Below, one piece after another: positions 1 through 12,400 of a stretch of 64,000 nucleotides of DNA. Source of the DNA: Sciurus carolinensis (taxonomy: Eukaryota; Chordata; Mammalia; Rodentia; Sciuridae). The stretch spans positions 111,772,643 to 111,836,642 of the forward strand of contig NC_062220.1 in assembly GCF_902686445.1 (NCBI RefSeq), given 5' to 3'. The notes beneath the pieces are model-generated. The model did not search any database. It was not told where the DNA came from and saw only the letters and a program-made list of their open reading frames with translations. Position numbers and translations under genes: made by a program. Positions within the stretch are counted from its first letter, which is position 1; each line of letters begins with the position of its first letter.

Positions 1-1263
1 AAACCTTTCATTAATTTCTATTTTCTTTTTTATTTAACTTATCAATTATCAAAAAGCTTATTGTTTTATTTCTAACATGTAAGAATATTATTTATCTTTT
101 TAGAATCCAGTGAGTCTCAAAAGTTCCCAGAACCATCTGGTGATCTTTGTTGGGCGTCCAGCGAGGCTGGGGTGCATTAATTGGGGACAGTTCCTTTGCC
201 TTCCAGGTCCCTTGAGTCTTCCCCTCTGGAGTATGCAGCAGAGCATCCTACTCTCTGGGATCAGCTAGGGGCACCTATCACTGGGAGGAAGGAGATATAT
301 TTTACCATCTGGGTGTTAAGCAGCATAGGTAGGCATATGTCATGACCTGGAGGATTTCTGTACAGCAGTCTGTCATGGGAAGAAAGTGAGGAAAGGTACA
401 TGCTTAGAGTGGGGCAAAGCTTGAGTATAGAGAGAGGAAAGACCTTCCTGTCCTCTCTTGCTTGTCTGTAAGTGTGTTCAGGAATTCCCCTATTGGGTTT
501 AGGGTGGATGCACCTCCTTCCTTGAATACTGAGTGTTTTCTCTGAGCATGTCACTCCCTCAGGGTCTTCATCACATGGGCCTGGCTGGAAAGAAATAGTG
601 GGAAGGGGTACAGGGAGTTCTTACTTGTGGTGTTTGGAAAGTAAACTGACCAAGCTCTAACTTGGGCATCATGAAAAAAATGAGATAGAAAACTTGCCTT
701 TTTTGCTTTCCTTCACAAAATGGCCACAGTCATTGCTAGAGAGGGGTCACTTCAAGAGTTGAATGATGTCCCAAGGGACATTTCTAAAGAAGTCACTGGA
801 ATATAAGTTCATAACTGATTTGGCTTTTTCAATTAATTTCAAAAGAATTCTGAAAGGATTATGTCTTTGATATGTGGGAGAATAAAGTCCCACATTTAGA
901 TAGAATTTTTCATTCTCAAGAGTATGGTGAACCACTCAACTTCAGTTATGATTTTCAGTTAATTCTACCACCCTGACCTCAGAATATACTCTACTTTTCA
1001 TTTTGTGGGCCTGATTATGTGGGTCCTTGGGTGTCTTTGTGGTCTTTGGATTTTAGCACCTTGAAAACAGGCATGAATTGAGACAATTCTCTCCTTATCT
1101 CAACTCCCCTTCATGCAGTTGTTCTTACAATGACTATCCAAAATACACCGATATCCTCTGTGCTGAGAGACATGAAGCCTCTCTCTGCATATCCATCTTC
1201 CTCTCAGTTCCTCTGGAAACAGTGTCTGTAAAAAGTTGAGGTAGAGAAAATTAACCTAAGAAG
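1..1263. other. No feature recognised
   Basis: Mixed sequence without a supportable gene. Short open frames have no family resemblance. Confidence 0.5.
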
Positions 1264-1268
1264 CTCAG

Positions 1269-1768
1269 GATTATGGTTTGGGTATGAAATTGCCCCTAAA
1301 AGCCCATGTGCTGAAAGTTTGATCCCTAGTGAAGCAACATCCAGAGCAAGGACTTTGTGAAGTGCTTGTATCATGAGGGCTCTAGCATCATCATCCATTT
1401 GACAAATTAACAATTTGAATGCACTATTTGGAGTGGGTGGAAACTTTGGTCAAGTGGAACATGGTTGGAAGAAATATATCACTCGGATCACTGGGGACAT
1501 GACCGTTGGGGCTATGTCATTCCTGGTCCCTTTCTTCCTGCACATCTCTCTCTCTCTCTCTCTTTCTCTCTGCTTCTTGGAGCCATGAGCTGAGCAACTT
1601 TCCTCATCATGCCCTTCTGCCATGATATTCTGCCTTACCCGGACCGACCCAAAACAATGGAGCCAGAGAATCATGTACTAAAACCTTTGAAACTGTAAAC
1701 CAAAATAAATCTTCTCTTTCAAGTAGCTTGTGACAAGCATTTTGGTCACCATATGAAAAGCTAAGGCA
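1269..1768 (+). mobile_element. MaLR-type solo LTR (MLT1/MST-like)
   Basis: It starts with ATTATGGTTTGGGTATGA and contains the run CATGAGCTGAGC...GCCATGATATTCTGCCT...CAATGGAGCCAGAG. It ends with CTTTTGGTCACC-like sequence and AAAGCTAAGGCA, the standard order of a MaLR LTR. AATAAA is at 1704-1709. A 5-bp imperfect target-site duplication (CTCAG at 1264-1268, CTTAG at 1769-1773) flanks it. A short TC microsatellite (1545-1570) lies inside. Confidence 0.75.
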
Positions 1769-1773
1769 CTTAG

Positions 1774-3399
1774 CCTAGTACAAGGGAGACTGAATTCTCT
1801 GGGTTAAGCGATCAATGATGCTCAAAAGGCTTGAAGTGTGCCCACATGGTGAGAGGCTGCAGACCCCAGAGGCTGCTTAGAACAGAGGTAGAAGAAGGAT
1901 GTGGGGCTATGAATACAGTTTCCCACCTTCTTTATTTTCACCTCTTTTCCTAAAAGTTTAACCTCCTATATTCTTTGATCTCCTCTCTTCCCTTACCCAG
2001 ATCTTCCTCTGACTATTGTATGATAAAAAGGCATGAAGAGGACCTGGAATTTCCCCATCTCATTTCATCCATTTTGGGATGAATTCATCCAGTGGCTGAC
2101 CTTCCACCTTCCTTCACAGTCCAGCTCACTGCTCTTCTGGCATTGGACTATAAGCTGAGGGTATGGGTTCTCAATTATCCTGGGGTTCAGGGTTCCTCAC
2201 TTGAGAGTAGGGTTCCTGAGAGTCACAGAGCTATGAAAACAGGTAGGGGAGTTGTGTGAACTATATAGTTCTCTTAGGTCCCCTTTGGGGAAAGACTCAG
2301 TGCAAGAGGGTAGCACCGGGCTTCTAAATGAATATACTGTCCTCCTTGGACAAATGGGAAATATCAAACCATATCTCTAACAGACATTGCAGAATCATGT
2401 TACCTATGGAACAAACTGAGGGTCCTGACTGGGATGAGAGAGAGGATTTCTTGCTGGGTGAGTGGAAAGGTCAGGGTATATAGGGATCATCCCCCCATGC
2501 ATGCATTTGTCCTTAACTCTGAGCTGAGAAACCACCCTTCTTCCCCCAGGGAGTCTCTGACCCTTCCCTCAACTCCTATCAGACTCTCCATGTATGTGTA
2601 TTTCTTTTGTCTTCATATCTCTTGGTTTCATTCCCCACCCCTACTAGGATCCAGTGCCCTAAGGACCTGAGGCTTGGTATAGGCTCTTCACCAGTAACAA
2701 ATATGCAAATATGTGCAGGGAGTACTGGGAACTGACCACATTGTGGAGTGACTGTGTCCACTGAAGAATTTATCCTGGACCTTGTATGTGTAACTCATAA
2801 GGCCCAGTGGAAAATTCAGCTCTGCTACTATAAAGATATAGTACAGTAAAGATAAAATGGGTGTTTATCAGCCCTTCATCCTTGGTCAGAATAAATCTGT
2901 CACAGAAACCCTCCAAAGGACATTGGAAGGTCTGGTTGTTTCAAAATATATCTACAAATGAGTGGACTGACACAGGTCAAATCCTTATTTTTCAAGGAAC
3001 AATATAACCTTCATACTCATCACTACAGTAAGGTTAAATTTGACCCACACACTTAGATGGTAAATGTGTCTGTTGTGAATCACAGTTTATCATGTAGCAT
3101 GAAACTTTATCTTCCTTGAAGCATTTCTATTGCTAATGAGACGATTAGCCATGGTAAAGACCCCATTGTGTTGTGTCAACAGATTAATGTACTATCAGAG
3201 ATATCATAGGGAATTTTTGAGAGTACAAAACACCCTCAGTTACCCTCATCTAGGGAGAGCCCATTCAGGAAGGCATTAAAGTGTATCTGCTTCTATGTTC
3301 CAAACTTCAGTGAGTGGAGTAGTTCAGGAATCAGAGGAGAACTCACTTCTCTGTTAAATGTTGACAGAAATTATGGTGCCTATCCTGATCCTAGTCATG
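1774..3399. other. No gene recognised upstream of LILR-like copy 1
   Basis: Non-repetitive sequence. A pyrimidine tract with CCCCCAG at 2541-2550 resembles a splice acceptor, but the following sequence could not be assigned to an LILR exon. Confidence 0.45.
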
Positions 3400-3575
3400 A
3401 AGAAATATGAGTCATGCTCCTGGGGTGAGGCAATTCTCCTTCCTGTGGCACTGCTGATGGGAAAACTTTGAAAGAGAGGGCTTGTACTTTGAGTGGATCA
3501 TACCATGTGTGTCTATCTTGATCAGCACTGTGATCTCACCCGTCTGCACAGCTAGGATCAATGAAAGGAGTGAGC

Positions 3576-3609
3576 ATGATCCCCATATGTCTGGTCCCAT
3601 TCTGTCTTG
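3576..3609 (+). pseudogene. Signal-peptide exon 1 of LILR-like copy 1
   Basis: An open 34-bp segment starting at ATG reads MIPICLVPFCL plus the first base of a Gly codon, followed by a usable donor (GTGAGA). Length, phase and the LxxFCLG pattern match the first coding exon of LILR genes, which ends in a CLG motif. The exon itself looks intact although the gene is dead. It is followed by a 173-bp intron. Confidence 0.85.
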
Positions 3610-3782
3610 GTGAGATTTCAAGAGAGTGAAATGGGGCACTTTTTTGTTATGGAAAAACCCCCACTGCCAGGTCAGGTCCATTAGGACTTGATGGTCCATT
3701 GACCATCAAGGACTCAGGAGCCTCCTGAAAAAAAAGAGCTCAGATTTCAGGGATGAAAATCTTACAGAGAACTCTCTTCCAG

Positions 3783-3818
3783 GGCTGCATCTGGGCTCTA
3801 GGACCCAAATACAGGCAG
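3783..3818 (+). pseudogene. Signal-peptide exon 2 of LILR-like copy 1
   Basis: A 36-bp segment between a TTCCAG acceptor and a GTGAAT donor completes the signal peptide as (G)LHLGSRTQIQA(G). This matches the family pattern (G)LSLGPRTxVQA(G). Joined to exon 1 it gives a 23-residue leader with the same phase-1 exit used by all LILR exons. Confidence 0.85.
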
Positions 3819-4034
3819 GTGAATCTTCCTCCAGTTTTGACCTCAGCTCTGTCCTTAGCTCTGTCCTCCTCACTAGGAATGTAGGACCATACTGATCAGT
3901 GAGGATTAAGAACTGTGGTTCTGTGCTACACCATCAGGAGAGAATTATGAGACTGAAAGCAGAGTGGAAAATGTCCATCCTCTGATTTCCTTCTAGAGAA
4001 GCTCCCCAAACCTTCCATCTTGTCTGAGCTACTA

Positions 4035-4560
4035 TGATGATTAACCAGGACTGTCAACTTGATTGGATTGAGATGTCAAGGAATAAGAGATGTCTGGCTT
4101 TTTTGACGAGGGTATTTCCAGAGATAATTGGAATATGGACAGCAAACTGATGAGAAACACCAGTCCTAAATGTGGGCAGCATACTCCAATGGATTGGGGC
4201 CCAATGGAAGGAGGGTAGAAGAATAAAGCAGCCAATGTGAACACCAATGCATTTTTCTTGTGTGGGTGCTTGAATTGCTGCTGCTATCTCCTGAGACTAC
4301 TGGACTCCAACTCCTTCACTCTACCAAAGTAGACTCTGACCAGTGATTCCCAGGGGAGTTTTCAGTAATAGACTGGGGCTACATCACTGGTCCCTCTTCT
4401 GAGTCTCTAGCTTTATGGACTAAGCAGCTACTGGTTCCTCCAGTTCTCTGGTCTGTGGACAGATATTGTGGGACTATCCAGCTTCTGTTCCTATAAGTCA
4501 ATCAAATAAATTGTTTTTTATAATCGCACATATGTGATTATACACACACACACACACAAA
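4035..4560 (-). mobile_element. MLT2-type ERVL solo LTR (antisense) in intron 2 of LILR-like copy 1
   Basis: The left part (TGATGATTAACC, then GTCAACTTGATTGGATT) and the right part (CCTATAAGTCAATCAAATAAA followed by a CA-rich tract) match the reverse complement of the MLT2 LTR of ERVL endogenous retroviruses. The element lies between signal exon 2 and D1 and accounts for most of this intron. The equivalent intron of copy 2 is only 174 bp and lacks it. The right edge is uncertain because it merges into a CA microsatellite at 4541-4557. Confidence 0.7.
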
Positions 4561-4593
4561 TTCACTCACACACTGTTTGTTCTTTTCCTCTAG

Positions 4594-4861
4594 AGAGAAT
4601 TCTAACACAGATAGGCTCTTGGATGACCTGGGGAAACTCCATGATCACCTGGTGTTAGAAATTCTGGATGCTCCGGTGTACCATCTGGATACAGCAGGAA
4701 TCCTAGGATGCTGGGATAATCAGTTCCCACTGGAGCCCAGGACAAGGCCAACTTCTTCATTCCATCCATAACAGAGCATGAAGCAGGATGATATCACTGT
4801 AACAATCACAGCCCAGCTTGCTGAACAGAGCACAGTGACCTCCTGGAGTTGGTGATGACAA
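4594..4861 (+). pseudogene. Ig domain D1 exon, LILR-like copy 1 (broken)
   Basis: Recognisable D1 pieces in shifting frames are GSWMTWGNSMITWC, then PVYHL...WDNQFPLEP, then DKANFFIPSITEHEAG, YHC and EHSDLLELVMT. These follow the family order (GSVITWG, YHLxKEG, WD, PLEPKDKA, FSIPSMTEHEAGRYRC, SEPSDPLELVVT). Lesions include TAG after the first Ig Cys, a 1-bp frameshift near 4740, CGA to TGA at 4789-4791 and TGG to TGA at 4822-4824. At the 3' edge the expected donor reads CTGAG instead of GTGAG. The first about 40 bp of the exon are shortened and poorly conserved, so the start at 4594 is approximate. Confidence 0.8.
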
Positions 4862-5015
4862 CTGAGAAGATACTCAAGGGTCCCAGTCGCAGGTTCCACA
4901 CTCAGGAAGGGGGCCTTTTCTCAGGGGAATTTTTCTCTGCAGCTCAGCCATGGGAACTATTGTGGAGTAGGGTAAACACTATTTTACATGGCTGCCCCTT
5001 TCTCTTCTCTCCTTG

Positions 5016-5315
5016 GACTCTACAGCAAACCCTCCCTCTCAGCATTGCTGAAGCTTATCATGACCTCAGGAGGGAAGATAATCCTCCAGTGTGACTCATG
5101 GAAGAAATCTGACAGGTTCATTTTGACCAAGGAAAGAAAACACAAGTTCTATTGGATGGTAAACACATCCACACCCCAGGATGAGCTTCTAGCCCTCTTC
5201 CCTGGGAGTACTATTACCTCCAGTCACAGGTAAATATTCAGATGCTGTGGTCTTTATAGGAGGAAACCCTAGGTGTGGTCAGTCTCCAAAGACCTCTTGC
5301 CGCTCCCACTTTCAG
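5016..5315 (+). pseudogene. Ig domain D2 exon, LILR-like copy 1 (broken)
   Basis: This is the best-preserved domain. It reads LYSKPSLSAL, then TSGGKIILQC, RFILTKE, HKFYWMV, LALFPGSTITSSHR, stop, IFRCCGLYRRKP, stop, VWSVSKDLL. The 300-bp length equals the usual LILR D2 exon. The two Ig disulphide cysteines remain (codons 5090-5092 and 5243-5245), as does the VWSxxSD element (VWSVSKD). TAA at 5231-5233 replaces the Trp of SHRW and TAG at 5270-5272 replaces a Gln. The expected acceptor AG is TG at 5014-5015, and the expected donor GT after 5315 is TG. The long frame of about 216 nt without a stop reflects its good preservation, not function. Confidence 0.88.
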
Positions 5316-5535
5316 TGGTGCATACCAATGCCTTGCCCCAAAACTGTTTAACACCTAGAAAGTTTACATAGATTCTCTGAGAAGGCAGTTCCAGGTGAGA
5401 AGATGGAGTGAGGGGAATTAGGGGCTCCTGAGCCAGAGACAGAGAGTGTGAAAGACAGAGCATGTAGAAACAGGACACAAGAAGGGGAATTGGGAGAAGA
5501 ACCAGTCCTGTAGCCAGATCGTATTTCCTCCTCGT

Positions 5536-5640
5536 GTGTCTAGGAAGCCTGACATCCTGACCCAGCAGGGTCCTGTCCTGGTACCAGGTGAGTATGATCC
5601 TCCAGTGTTATTCTTGATGTTCTGGAAGACAATCAGAGAT
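5536..5640 (+). pseudogene. Ig domain D3 exon stub, LILR-like copy 1
   Basis: VSRKPDILTQQGPVLVPG matches the opening strand of the LILR third Ig domain (KPSLLTQQGPVLAPG). Similarity continues through CCTCCAGTGT and TTCTTGATGTTCTGGAAGACA, after a roughly 2-bp deletion that shifts the frame, and then stops abruptly near 5640. The rest of D3 is missing, by deletion or by decay beyond recognition. The acceptor looks mutated. Confidence 0.75.
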
Positions 5641-8149
5641 ATCTGCTGTGTGAACTATCTGCACATCATCTCAAGGCAGAAGAATTATTGTTCTGGTGCA
5701 AGGAAATTGTTGTTACATTGTAGCATTAAGCTGTGGTACTTTCTACCCACACCATTGTTGAGTTATTGAGACTGATTTCCATCTATTGCTGAGTCATGTG
5801 TCCAACATGGCAGATTTGTATTCATATTCCTATATACTTTCATGTAATACATTTGTCTTTATTTCTAATCACTACACACTGTGATATGTGTTATTGAGTC
5901 ACCATTTCTTCAATTCAGGGCATGCAACCTGATTTTATAAATGAATAAATAACCTAGCAAATTTTCCATCCCAGGAAAAATAAATACCTTTTCCAAAATA
6001 ATGTCTAACAACCTCTCTTGACTTTTCACAAAATGTTGTTTGTGTAGTTTAACTACAATTTATTTTTTTATTATTTCTATAGTAAAAATACTTTCTTTCC
6101 GGTCAAATTTAGATGCCAATGTGATCTCACTAATGCAGAATTTAGAAGCAATGCACAGAAATCAATTTTTTCCAAAGACCACAAAACTACTATATAATAC
6201 CTCTCTGATACACATTCATGTATAAATATCTTCCATTTTAAATGTAATGATAATTTGTGCTGCAATAAAAAGGCACAGTTTCAATGAAATTATGAAACCA
6301 AAATTCTAGCACATTCAGATGAGATGCAAAAAAAAATTGTATTATAAACTGTGGAAGAGAATAATGTGTACATAGAATTCTAAAACTTTACTTGTGGGAG
6401 TACAAATCATTTCCATGAATTTAGAGGTTATATTGTAATTACACAACTATGATATATATCATGAAGAAAGTATATGTGCACCTACCCAGTCAAATTGATG
6501 TGAACATTGATAGGAAAGTTAATTATATTAGCCAAAAATTCCAGGCACAAAAATATAAAATAATAAAATAAAATATGGTATTATATGTAGAAAACAAAAT
6601 GTCATATGTCAGTGATAATGCGGAAACTAAACTTAAAAGTGATTATTATAACATAATAATGGATAATCAAAAGATTATGCAAAGAAAGTCTAGAAATAGC
6701 CATTTACATAAAGTTTAAATGGAAACATCATTTAGGAATACATACCTAAGATAAGATTTAGGAAGTAGAGGAAAAAATTCCTATGTAATCCATGGTAGTA
6801 GTTACAAATTGGATGATGTTGAAAGATTTTGTGCAAGACAAAAACCAGAAAAGATTCTGGAATACTGCCAAAGTTCTTGACATTTTTTTGGTGACTCGTG
6901 TCTACTTTTCTTATTGGTAACTGATGCATTTCTTTTCTAGAATCTATCTTTATTTTCCATAAAGTTTAGTGAGGTGGGGTTGGATTTCAGTGATGCAGAC
7001 CACCTACAATACTAACCAAGTTTCCAGTAATGTGGCTAAAGATCTTTACAGTAGATAATTCACAGGACATGTTGTACTCAAAACAATACTTTCACCTGCT
7101 AGATCAGTCTCACCTGGGGGAGTAAGACAATGTTTCACTGCCCAGGTGAGAAATTGGGCCTCTGAACAAAACACCATCAATTAATAAGCAAAGAGAATTT
7201 GAACAGAGTTCATGTGAGTTTCTGATCAAGTTCCAATAATCTGAATTAAAATGGAAGCCACCAATATGAACTTGGAGATTATTTCAGAGATGAAGTTAAA
7301 CACCAAGAGCAATAATTTCAGGTCAAGCAGGACTCGATTTCAGACTGAACAACACAGGATGGTCATCTGTCCTCAGACTTCATGGAGGGGAAAGCAGGTC
7401 TTTTTCCCTACATAAATTCCTATGTCAGTGGGCTTCATATACCATACTGTGTGAATCTGTCCATTCCAGTTCCATTATCTCCAAGTCAGAGGAGTTAGGC
7501 TGTGGTAACGCCCCAATTCTTGCATGCTTTATATAGCACTACCTGGAATGGAAACAACATGAATATCAGTGAGAATGCCTGGACTGAACTGAGGCATATC
7601 CGCCAGCCCTGATTCCAGGATAACCAGAGTCCCCATAGCGATTAGTGGGCATGCTTACTCTCAACTTGGGATATTTACCTACAATTTCTTATTCCTGAAA
7701 TTCTCAATGATTTTCCTATCCACTTAAATTTCAACTCTCCCTCATCTCCTCAAGATCCATCTTTCATAATGCTCAAAATTGATATCTTCTATTTTCTGCT
7801 TTCCAATCCCCAAGGATTTACATAACATATCAGAGTGCATAGTTAAAAATATTTTGTGATTATTTCATGATATCCATCACATTCCCTATAGTAGTAGGTC
7901 TCAGAATTAAAGATACATGTCAATTAAGGATTGATTTTGGTTTGATACCTGATACATTATATGAAATACAGTATATGCATACTTTAATAGAATGTATAGA
8001 TACAGGTGTTGGCTGTAAATGGTAAGATGAAGAGAGAAAAATGTATTATTTAACACACACACACACACAAATGGACTTCAGTCTGCAGTAAATCAAGTCA
8101 ACAACTTTTGTTTTCCCTTTGAAATTTTGCATGTTTTATCTGGCTTTCA
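5641..8149. other. 3' flank of LILR-like copy 1, no gene
   Basis: Parts of 5870-6450 match 14840-15520 downstream of copy 2. A CA repeat is at 8055-8070. No transmembrane or cytoplasmic LILR exon was seen. Confidence 0.55.
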
Positions 8150-9600
8150 GTTCTCATATACACAATTAATTAATTTTCAACAAGGATGCCTTGTTGTTTT
8201 CAATGGAAAAAGTATTGTCTCTTCAACAAATGGTTTTGGGAAAACTGGATTTCTACATAAAAAAAGAATGAATCTGAACTCTTATATACACAATACACAA
8301 CAATTAGCTCAAAATGGATTACCATAGAGCTAAAACTACAAAACTTTTAGGAGAAAGAATAAAGATGAATCTTCATGATCTTGGACTTGAAAATAGTTTC
8401 CTGAGGTATAACACCAAAAATAGAGACAATAGAAAAAAAAAAAACCTACATAAGTTGCATTGCATCAAAATTTAAGATTAATATGTATGAAAGGACAGTA
8501 TTAAGAGATTTAAAAGCTAACTTACAGAATTAGAAAAACTACTTATAAATCATTTATCTTACAAGAGTCTATAATCCATACCACATATATAACATTAACT
8601 CATGGAAATACGAGATATACAATTCAATTTTAAATAGTAAAAGGACTTGAATAGACATTTCTACAAAGATGATAAACAATCTGACATCAAGTACACAAAA
8701 AATTCTCATAACTTATGCGGGAAATGCAAATAAAATTAATAAGATGTCACTTCTTATCCATTATTTTAGTCATATTTTAAAAATAGTAAATAACCGAAAT
8801 TATTGAGGATGTGAAAAAAAACTGGAACCTTTTTTCATTGCTAGAGGGTGCAAAGTGACTTGGCATTTCCCTTTAAAATTAAACCTAGAATTATCATATG
8901 ACCTAGAAATTCCACTTTTAGGTAAAGAACCAAAGTTTTTAGTCATGAAAGATGAATAAGCTTTAGAGATGTGCTGTACAAATTTGTGCCTGTAGTTAAG
9001 AATGCTAATGTTGATTTGTGCACTTAAAAATCCATTAGGAGGGTAGATTTCAAGTTCAGTATTCTTACTACACGAAAGAAAAAGGAAACAGATGTTAAAA
9101 CACTTCCTTGTAAGTATTCATGGAAATATTACTCACAAAATACAAAAAGTGATAACAATTCAAATGTGCCTCACTGAAGAATAGGTCAACAAAATGTGGT
9201 ATCTCCATAAGGTGAATTTTATTCATTCACATAAAGGAATAAAGTTCTGATATATAGATGCTGTGACAAATGTTCAAAATAGGCAAGTAAATTAAAGAAG
9301 CCAGAAACAAAATGGCACATATCATATGATTCCATTTATACCAAACATCCAGAAGATGGAAATCCATAGAGTTATAAAGCAGATTGAAGGTTGTCAGAGA
9401 CCGGGTGAAAAGAGGCATGGAGTGTGATTGCTTTACAGAATGGAGATTCCTTTTGGGATGATGAAAATCCTTGGGAACTTAGCTATAGGTATGGTTACAA
9501 GTTTATGAATTTACTAAATGACACTGAATTATGTATTGTAAAATGTTCAATTTTATGTTATGGGACTTTACTTTGCTAACAAGAAATGCAAAATAAAAGA
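8150..9600 (+). mobile_element. Ancient L1M fragment (ORF2 3' part and 3' UTR), unit 1
   Basis: Decayed sense L1 with the landmarks CTCTTCAACAAATGGTTTTGGG, GGACTTGAATAGACATTTCT, GAATTATCATATGACC, TGATGAAAATCCTTGGGAAC and ACTGAATTATGTATTGTAAA in L1MA/L1MB order. It has no usable ORF. It corresponds to the L1M copy at 18350-19640 in the duplicated unit. Confidence 0.8.
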
Positions 9601-12400
9601 TGTGGTTCTCTACAGATTCCTTACACAAAAGAAGTTGCAACACAACACAACACAGTGGATTATTACTTGAGATAGGATTTCTACCAGGTGAGAAATGCCA
9701 AAGTCGCAAGGTGTTCAGGCATTAAGTTGACCTGTGCACCTTCACTCTAATTTGTCTGAGAATAGAATTAGGGTTAGCATCAGAATTCCTGTACCTTGTA
9801 AGCATTTCTTCTCTTCCGTTGTTCCACCTACAATTAAGTATTTCTTTTGATTTACCTTTTCTTGTGAGAAGACACAATAAGGGACTTCCAATTAACTATC
9901 CCTACCATTAAGGATCCATTCCATTTCATTTAACCTGGAAATAGAAATTACACCACATTGACACCCTTCCATTTCCTAGGCACTGCTGATCCTCAGAACA
10001 ACCAGAAATGTAAGGTCATCATCATCTTCCTTCAATGAGGAAAACAGGAAAGGGGAGGTAAATTGATCATGATCAACTTTCAATAAATGTTCTCACATGC
10101 CTTGAATTAAAATCTGAGATTTCTCCAATGAGTGCTCATGTTCAAAAGATGAAGCTAGAATATATTGTGTCAGATGAAGAGTTATGGCCAATGAGAAAAC
10201 AGAAATGACTCATAAATGTTGGTAGGAATTTATGGGGGAAAAGTGCTGCTATTCATAGAAATAAGGAAGTCAGAGAGAGAAAGACTGGGACAAACAAGAC
10301 CACACTCAGGCTATGGAAGAGATTGTACTTTCCTCTGCATGTCAGTTAAGAAAATCATCTCCCTAAGCCTTTTTCTTCTCCTAGGATCACCCACTCTCTG
10401 ATGGTTCAGTTTCATTGGTTCCTCCAATTAATCGGGCAGAGAGTGGAACAGTTCTCAATTCCTTACTCTTTTTCTACTTCATAGACAATGAAAAAATTTA
10501 AAAGTTTCTTCCTTATAAACCCTTCTTATCAATGTCCTCAGGTTCATCAACATAGTCCAAGCTCAAATGAAAACTTGAGATATATTTATACCACACTACC
10601 AGCCTCCTTACTGGTCAAACTATTTTAAGATATCACTCTCTGCTGAAGTTTATTATTCTCAATAACCAACTTATATCCACAGTTCTCCATCTTCTTCTAA
10701 ATAAAGACCTTGACCTTAATTTAAAAGTAGTTGATCAGGCAAAGTTAAGTTAATCTCTCTAGCACCACAAAATATTACTTTTCCCTATGAAGCAAAATCA
10801 TAACTATTAACCAACTACTTGTCCCTCCTCAGACATACATTGTCTGAGTTGTTAACAACTTTATGCCTTCTTATAGTCACTTTCTGAGTCAACTAGAAAG
10901 TTTCTTTTCAAATTCTTTACTCTGATAAATTCAAAGAAATATTAGTGTGTCATCCCTCTTCTCTATAAATGTATTTGTTGCCCAGAGTTTGTAAGGACTA
11001 CATGAGAAATCTAAACAATTTTCTTAGGATACTGAATGGCACCTCATCTAGGGATAAGAGTAAGGGTGGAGTTTTATCACTGTTCATTATCAATAGAGTA
11101 TTGCTATGTTCTGAATGCTCCCACCTAAATATAAGCATTTAAATTTAATTGTCATTGGGATAGAACTAAAAGATAAGTCCTTTAGAAGGTAAGTAATGAA
11201 GGAAGAGCATTTATTAATAGTATTAATGCCCTTATCAAATGATTGCAGGGAAGCAGTGATTACTCTTTGGGCCCTTTGTGTCCTCTTACCATGTAAAGAC
11301 AATGTGTTTATCACCAAGAGAAGGATACAGTAACAAGGTACCATCTCAGAAGAAGGGAGCGACTTTTACTAGACACCAAACATCTTGTCCTTGATCTTGG
11401 ACTTCTAAGCCTCAAAAGCTATGAGTACTAAATTTCTACTATTTATAATTTACCTAGCCTGTGGATTTGTTTGAACAGCACAAATGAATTAAGACACCCA
11501 CATAGAGTCTGTTCTCCACATACTACCTTGTGAAATCCACTTTTTCACATATTTGCTTGCTTAAAAATTTCCACTTATCTTAAAAATAAGATCCCAAAAC
11601 ATTTAAATGGAGCTAAGACCGTATGAGGTCAGGACCCCACTTTCACTGAATTTCTCTCAGTTCTTAGGGAAACACATGCCCTTCTTACTCAAGGATGCTT
11701 TCATCTTCCATACTTCTCCTAATTCAGGAATTAGCTCTCCCTTCTCAATAACTTCTTCACACTGATGAATCCTTGCATGACATCTTGCTGTTATTGAATC
11801 TAGTTTCATGTTTTCCTCCCTCCCTATAGCTTGGCAAACCTGTAGGTAAATTGTCTGTCCTTTGAATATTTGTACTGTTTATCTGCATCAACCAGAGTTC
11901 TGTTTCATGGAAGGTATCTGCTATTAATTTAATGCCTGGCACCATGTTTGAACATGATAACTGCTTATTTAACACTGGTGAATTGCCTGGAAGATGGAAG
12001 GAAGAAAGGAAAGGAGGGAGAAAGAGAGGAAGGAAGGAAGAGAGTATTTTCATTTACAGAAGCTGAAGATAAAGGTCTTGTCACAGGTCAAGAATCCTTT
12101 ATAAAAGGGAGACAAATTTAGCTTGATATGACCTGGATGCTTACATATTAAATGTGTCTCTGCTGACACACATAACCCATGCAGTATAAATCTGAATGTT
12201 TACTGAAGCATCCTCAAGGTTTGCAAGATGACTGATAGCATTATAAATCTCAGAACCTTTTGTAGATGGATGAGAAGTGAAGTAGGCCCCATGGGGAAGA
12301 CTGTAAGAAGAAAAAAAAACCCTTGGTTACCCCCAAATGGAAAAGGCCAATGCCAAAAGCTTTTGGTTTATCAGTTGCTGAATCATGGATGAGATAAGAA
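9601..12400. other. Unit 1 tail and spacer, no gene
   Basis: 9601-10400 matches 19640-20410 and the sequence just after the SINE. The rest holds the MLT1 LTR, a GGAA-rich tract (11995-12043) and unassigned sequence. Confidence 0.55.
11099..11502 (+). mobile_element. MLT1 solo LTR
   Basis: It begins TATTGCTATGTTCTGAATG. It has the MLT1 landmarks ATTAATGCCCTTATC, TTACCATGTAAAGACA, CTTGATCTTGGACTTCTAAG and GAATTAAGACA, and ends CCCACA. A perfect 5-bp target-site duplication TAGAG flanks it (11094-11098 and 11503-11507). It lies between the two duplicated units. Confidence 0.82.

Larger units (their letters stand above)
3576..5640 (+). pseudogene. LILR/PIR-like leukocyte Ig-like receptor pseudogene, copy 1
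   Basis: Relic of a type I membrane receptor of the leukocyte immunoglobulin-like receptor family, whose members bind MHC class I and related ligands on immune cells. Visible in order are signal-peptide exon 1 (3576-3609), signal-peptide exon 2 (3783-3818), Ig domain D1 (4594-4861), D2 (5016-5315) and the start of D3 (about 5536-5640). Exon order, the 34/36-bp signal exons and D2 motifs such as YSKPSLSAL, TSGG and LQC identify the family. It is dead: D1 has several stops and frameshifts, D2 has TAA and TAG stops, expected splice sites are mutated at D1, D2 and probably D3, and no further Ig, transmembrane or cytoplasmic exon was recognised downstream. An ERVL-type LTR sits in the second intron. 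Choosing between LILR and rodent PIR needs a phylogeny. Confidence 0.85.
3400..10400 (+). repeat. Tandem segmental duplication, unit 1
   Basis: Unit 1 matches unit 2 (about 12400-20600) in the same order: the upstream flank of exon 1, the leader exons, D1, the 3' flank (about 5870-6110 with 14840-15170, and about 6370-6450 with 15440-15520), an L1M fragment, the DNA after its 3' end (9600-9720 with 19640-19770) and 9975-10280 with 20030-20340. Unit-specific differences are a MLT2 LTR and retained D2/D3 here. Boundaries are approximate. Confidence 0.7.

Noticed and set aside
2434..2670. Possible LILR downstream exon after a CCCCCAG acceptor-like site
   Set aside because: The translation after the site shows no transmembrane, ITIM or Ig motif, and it lies upstream of the leader exon of copy 1.
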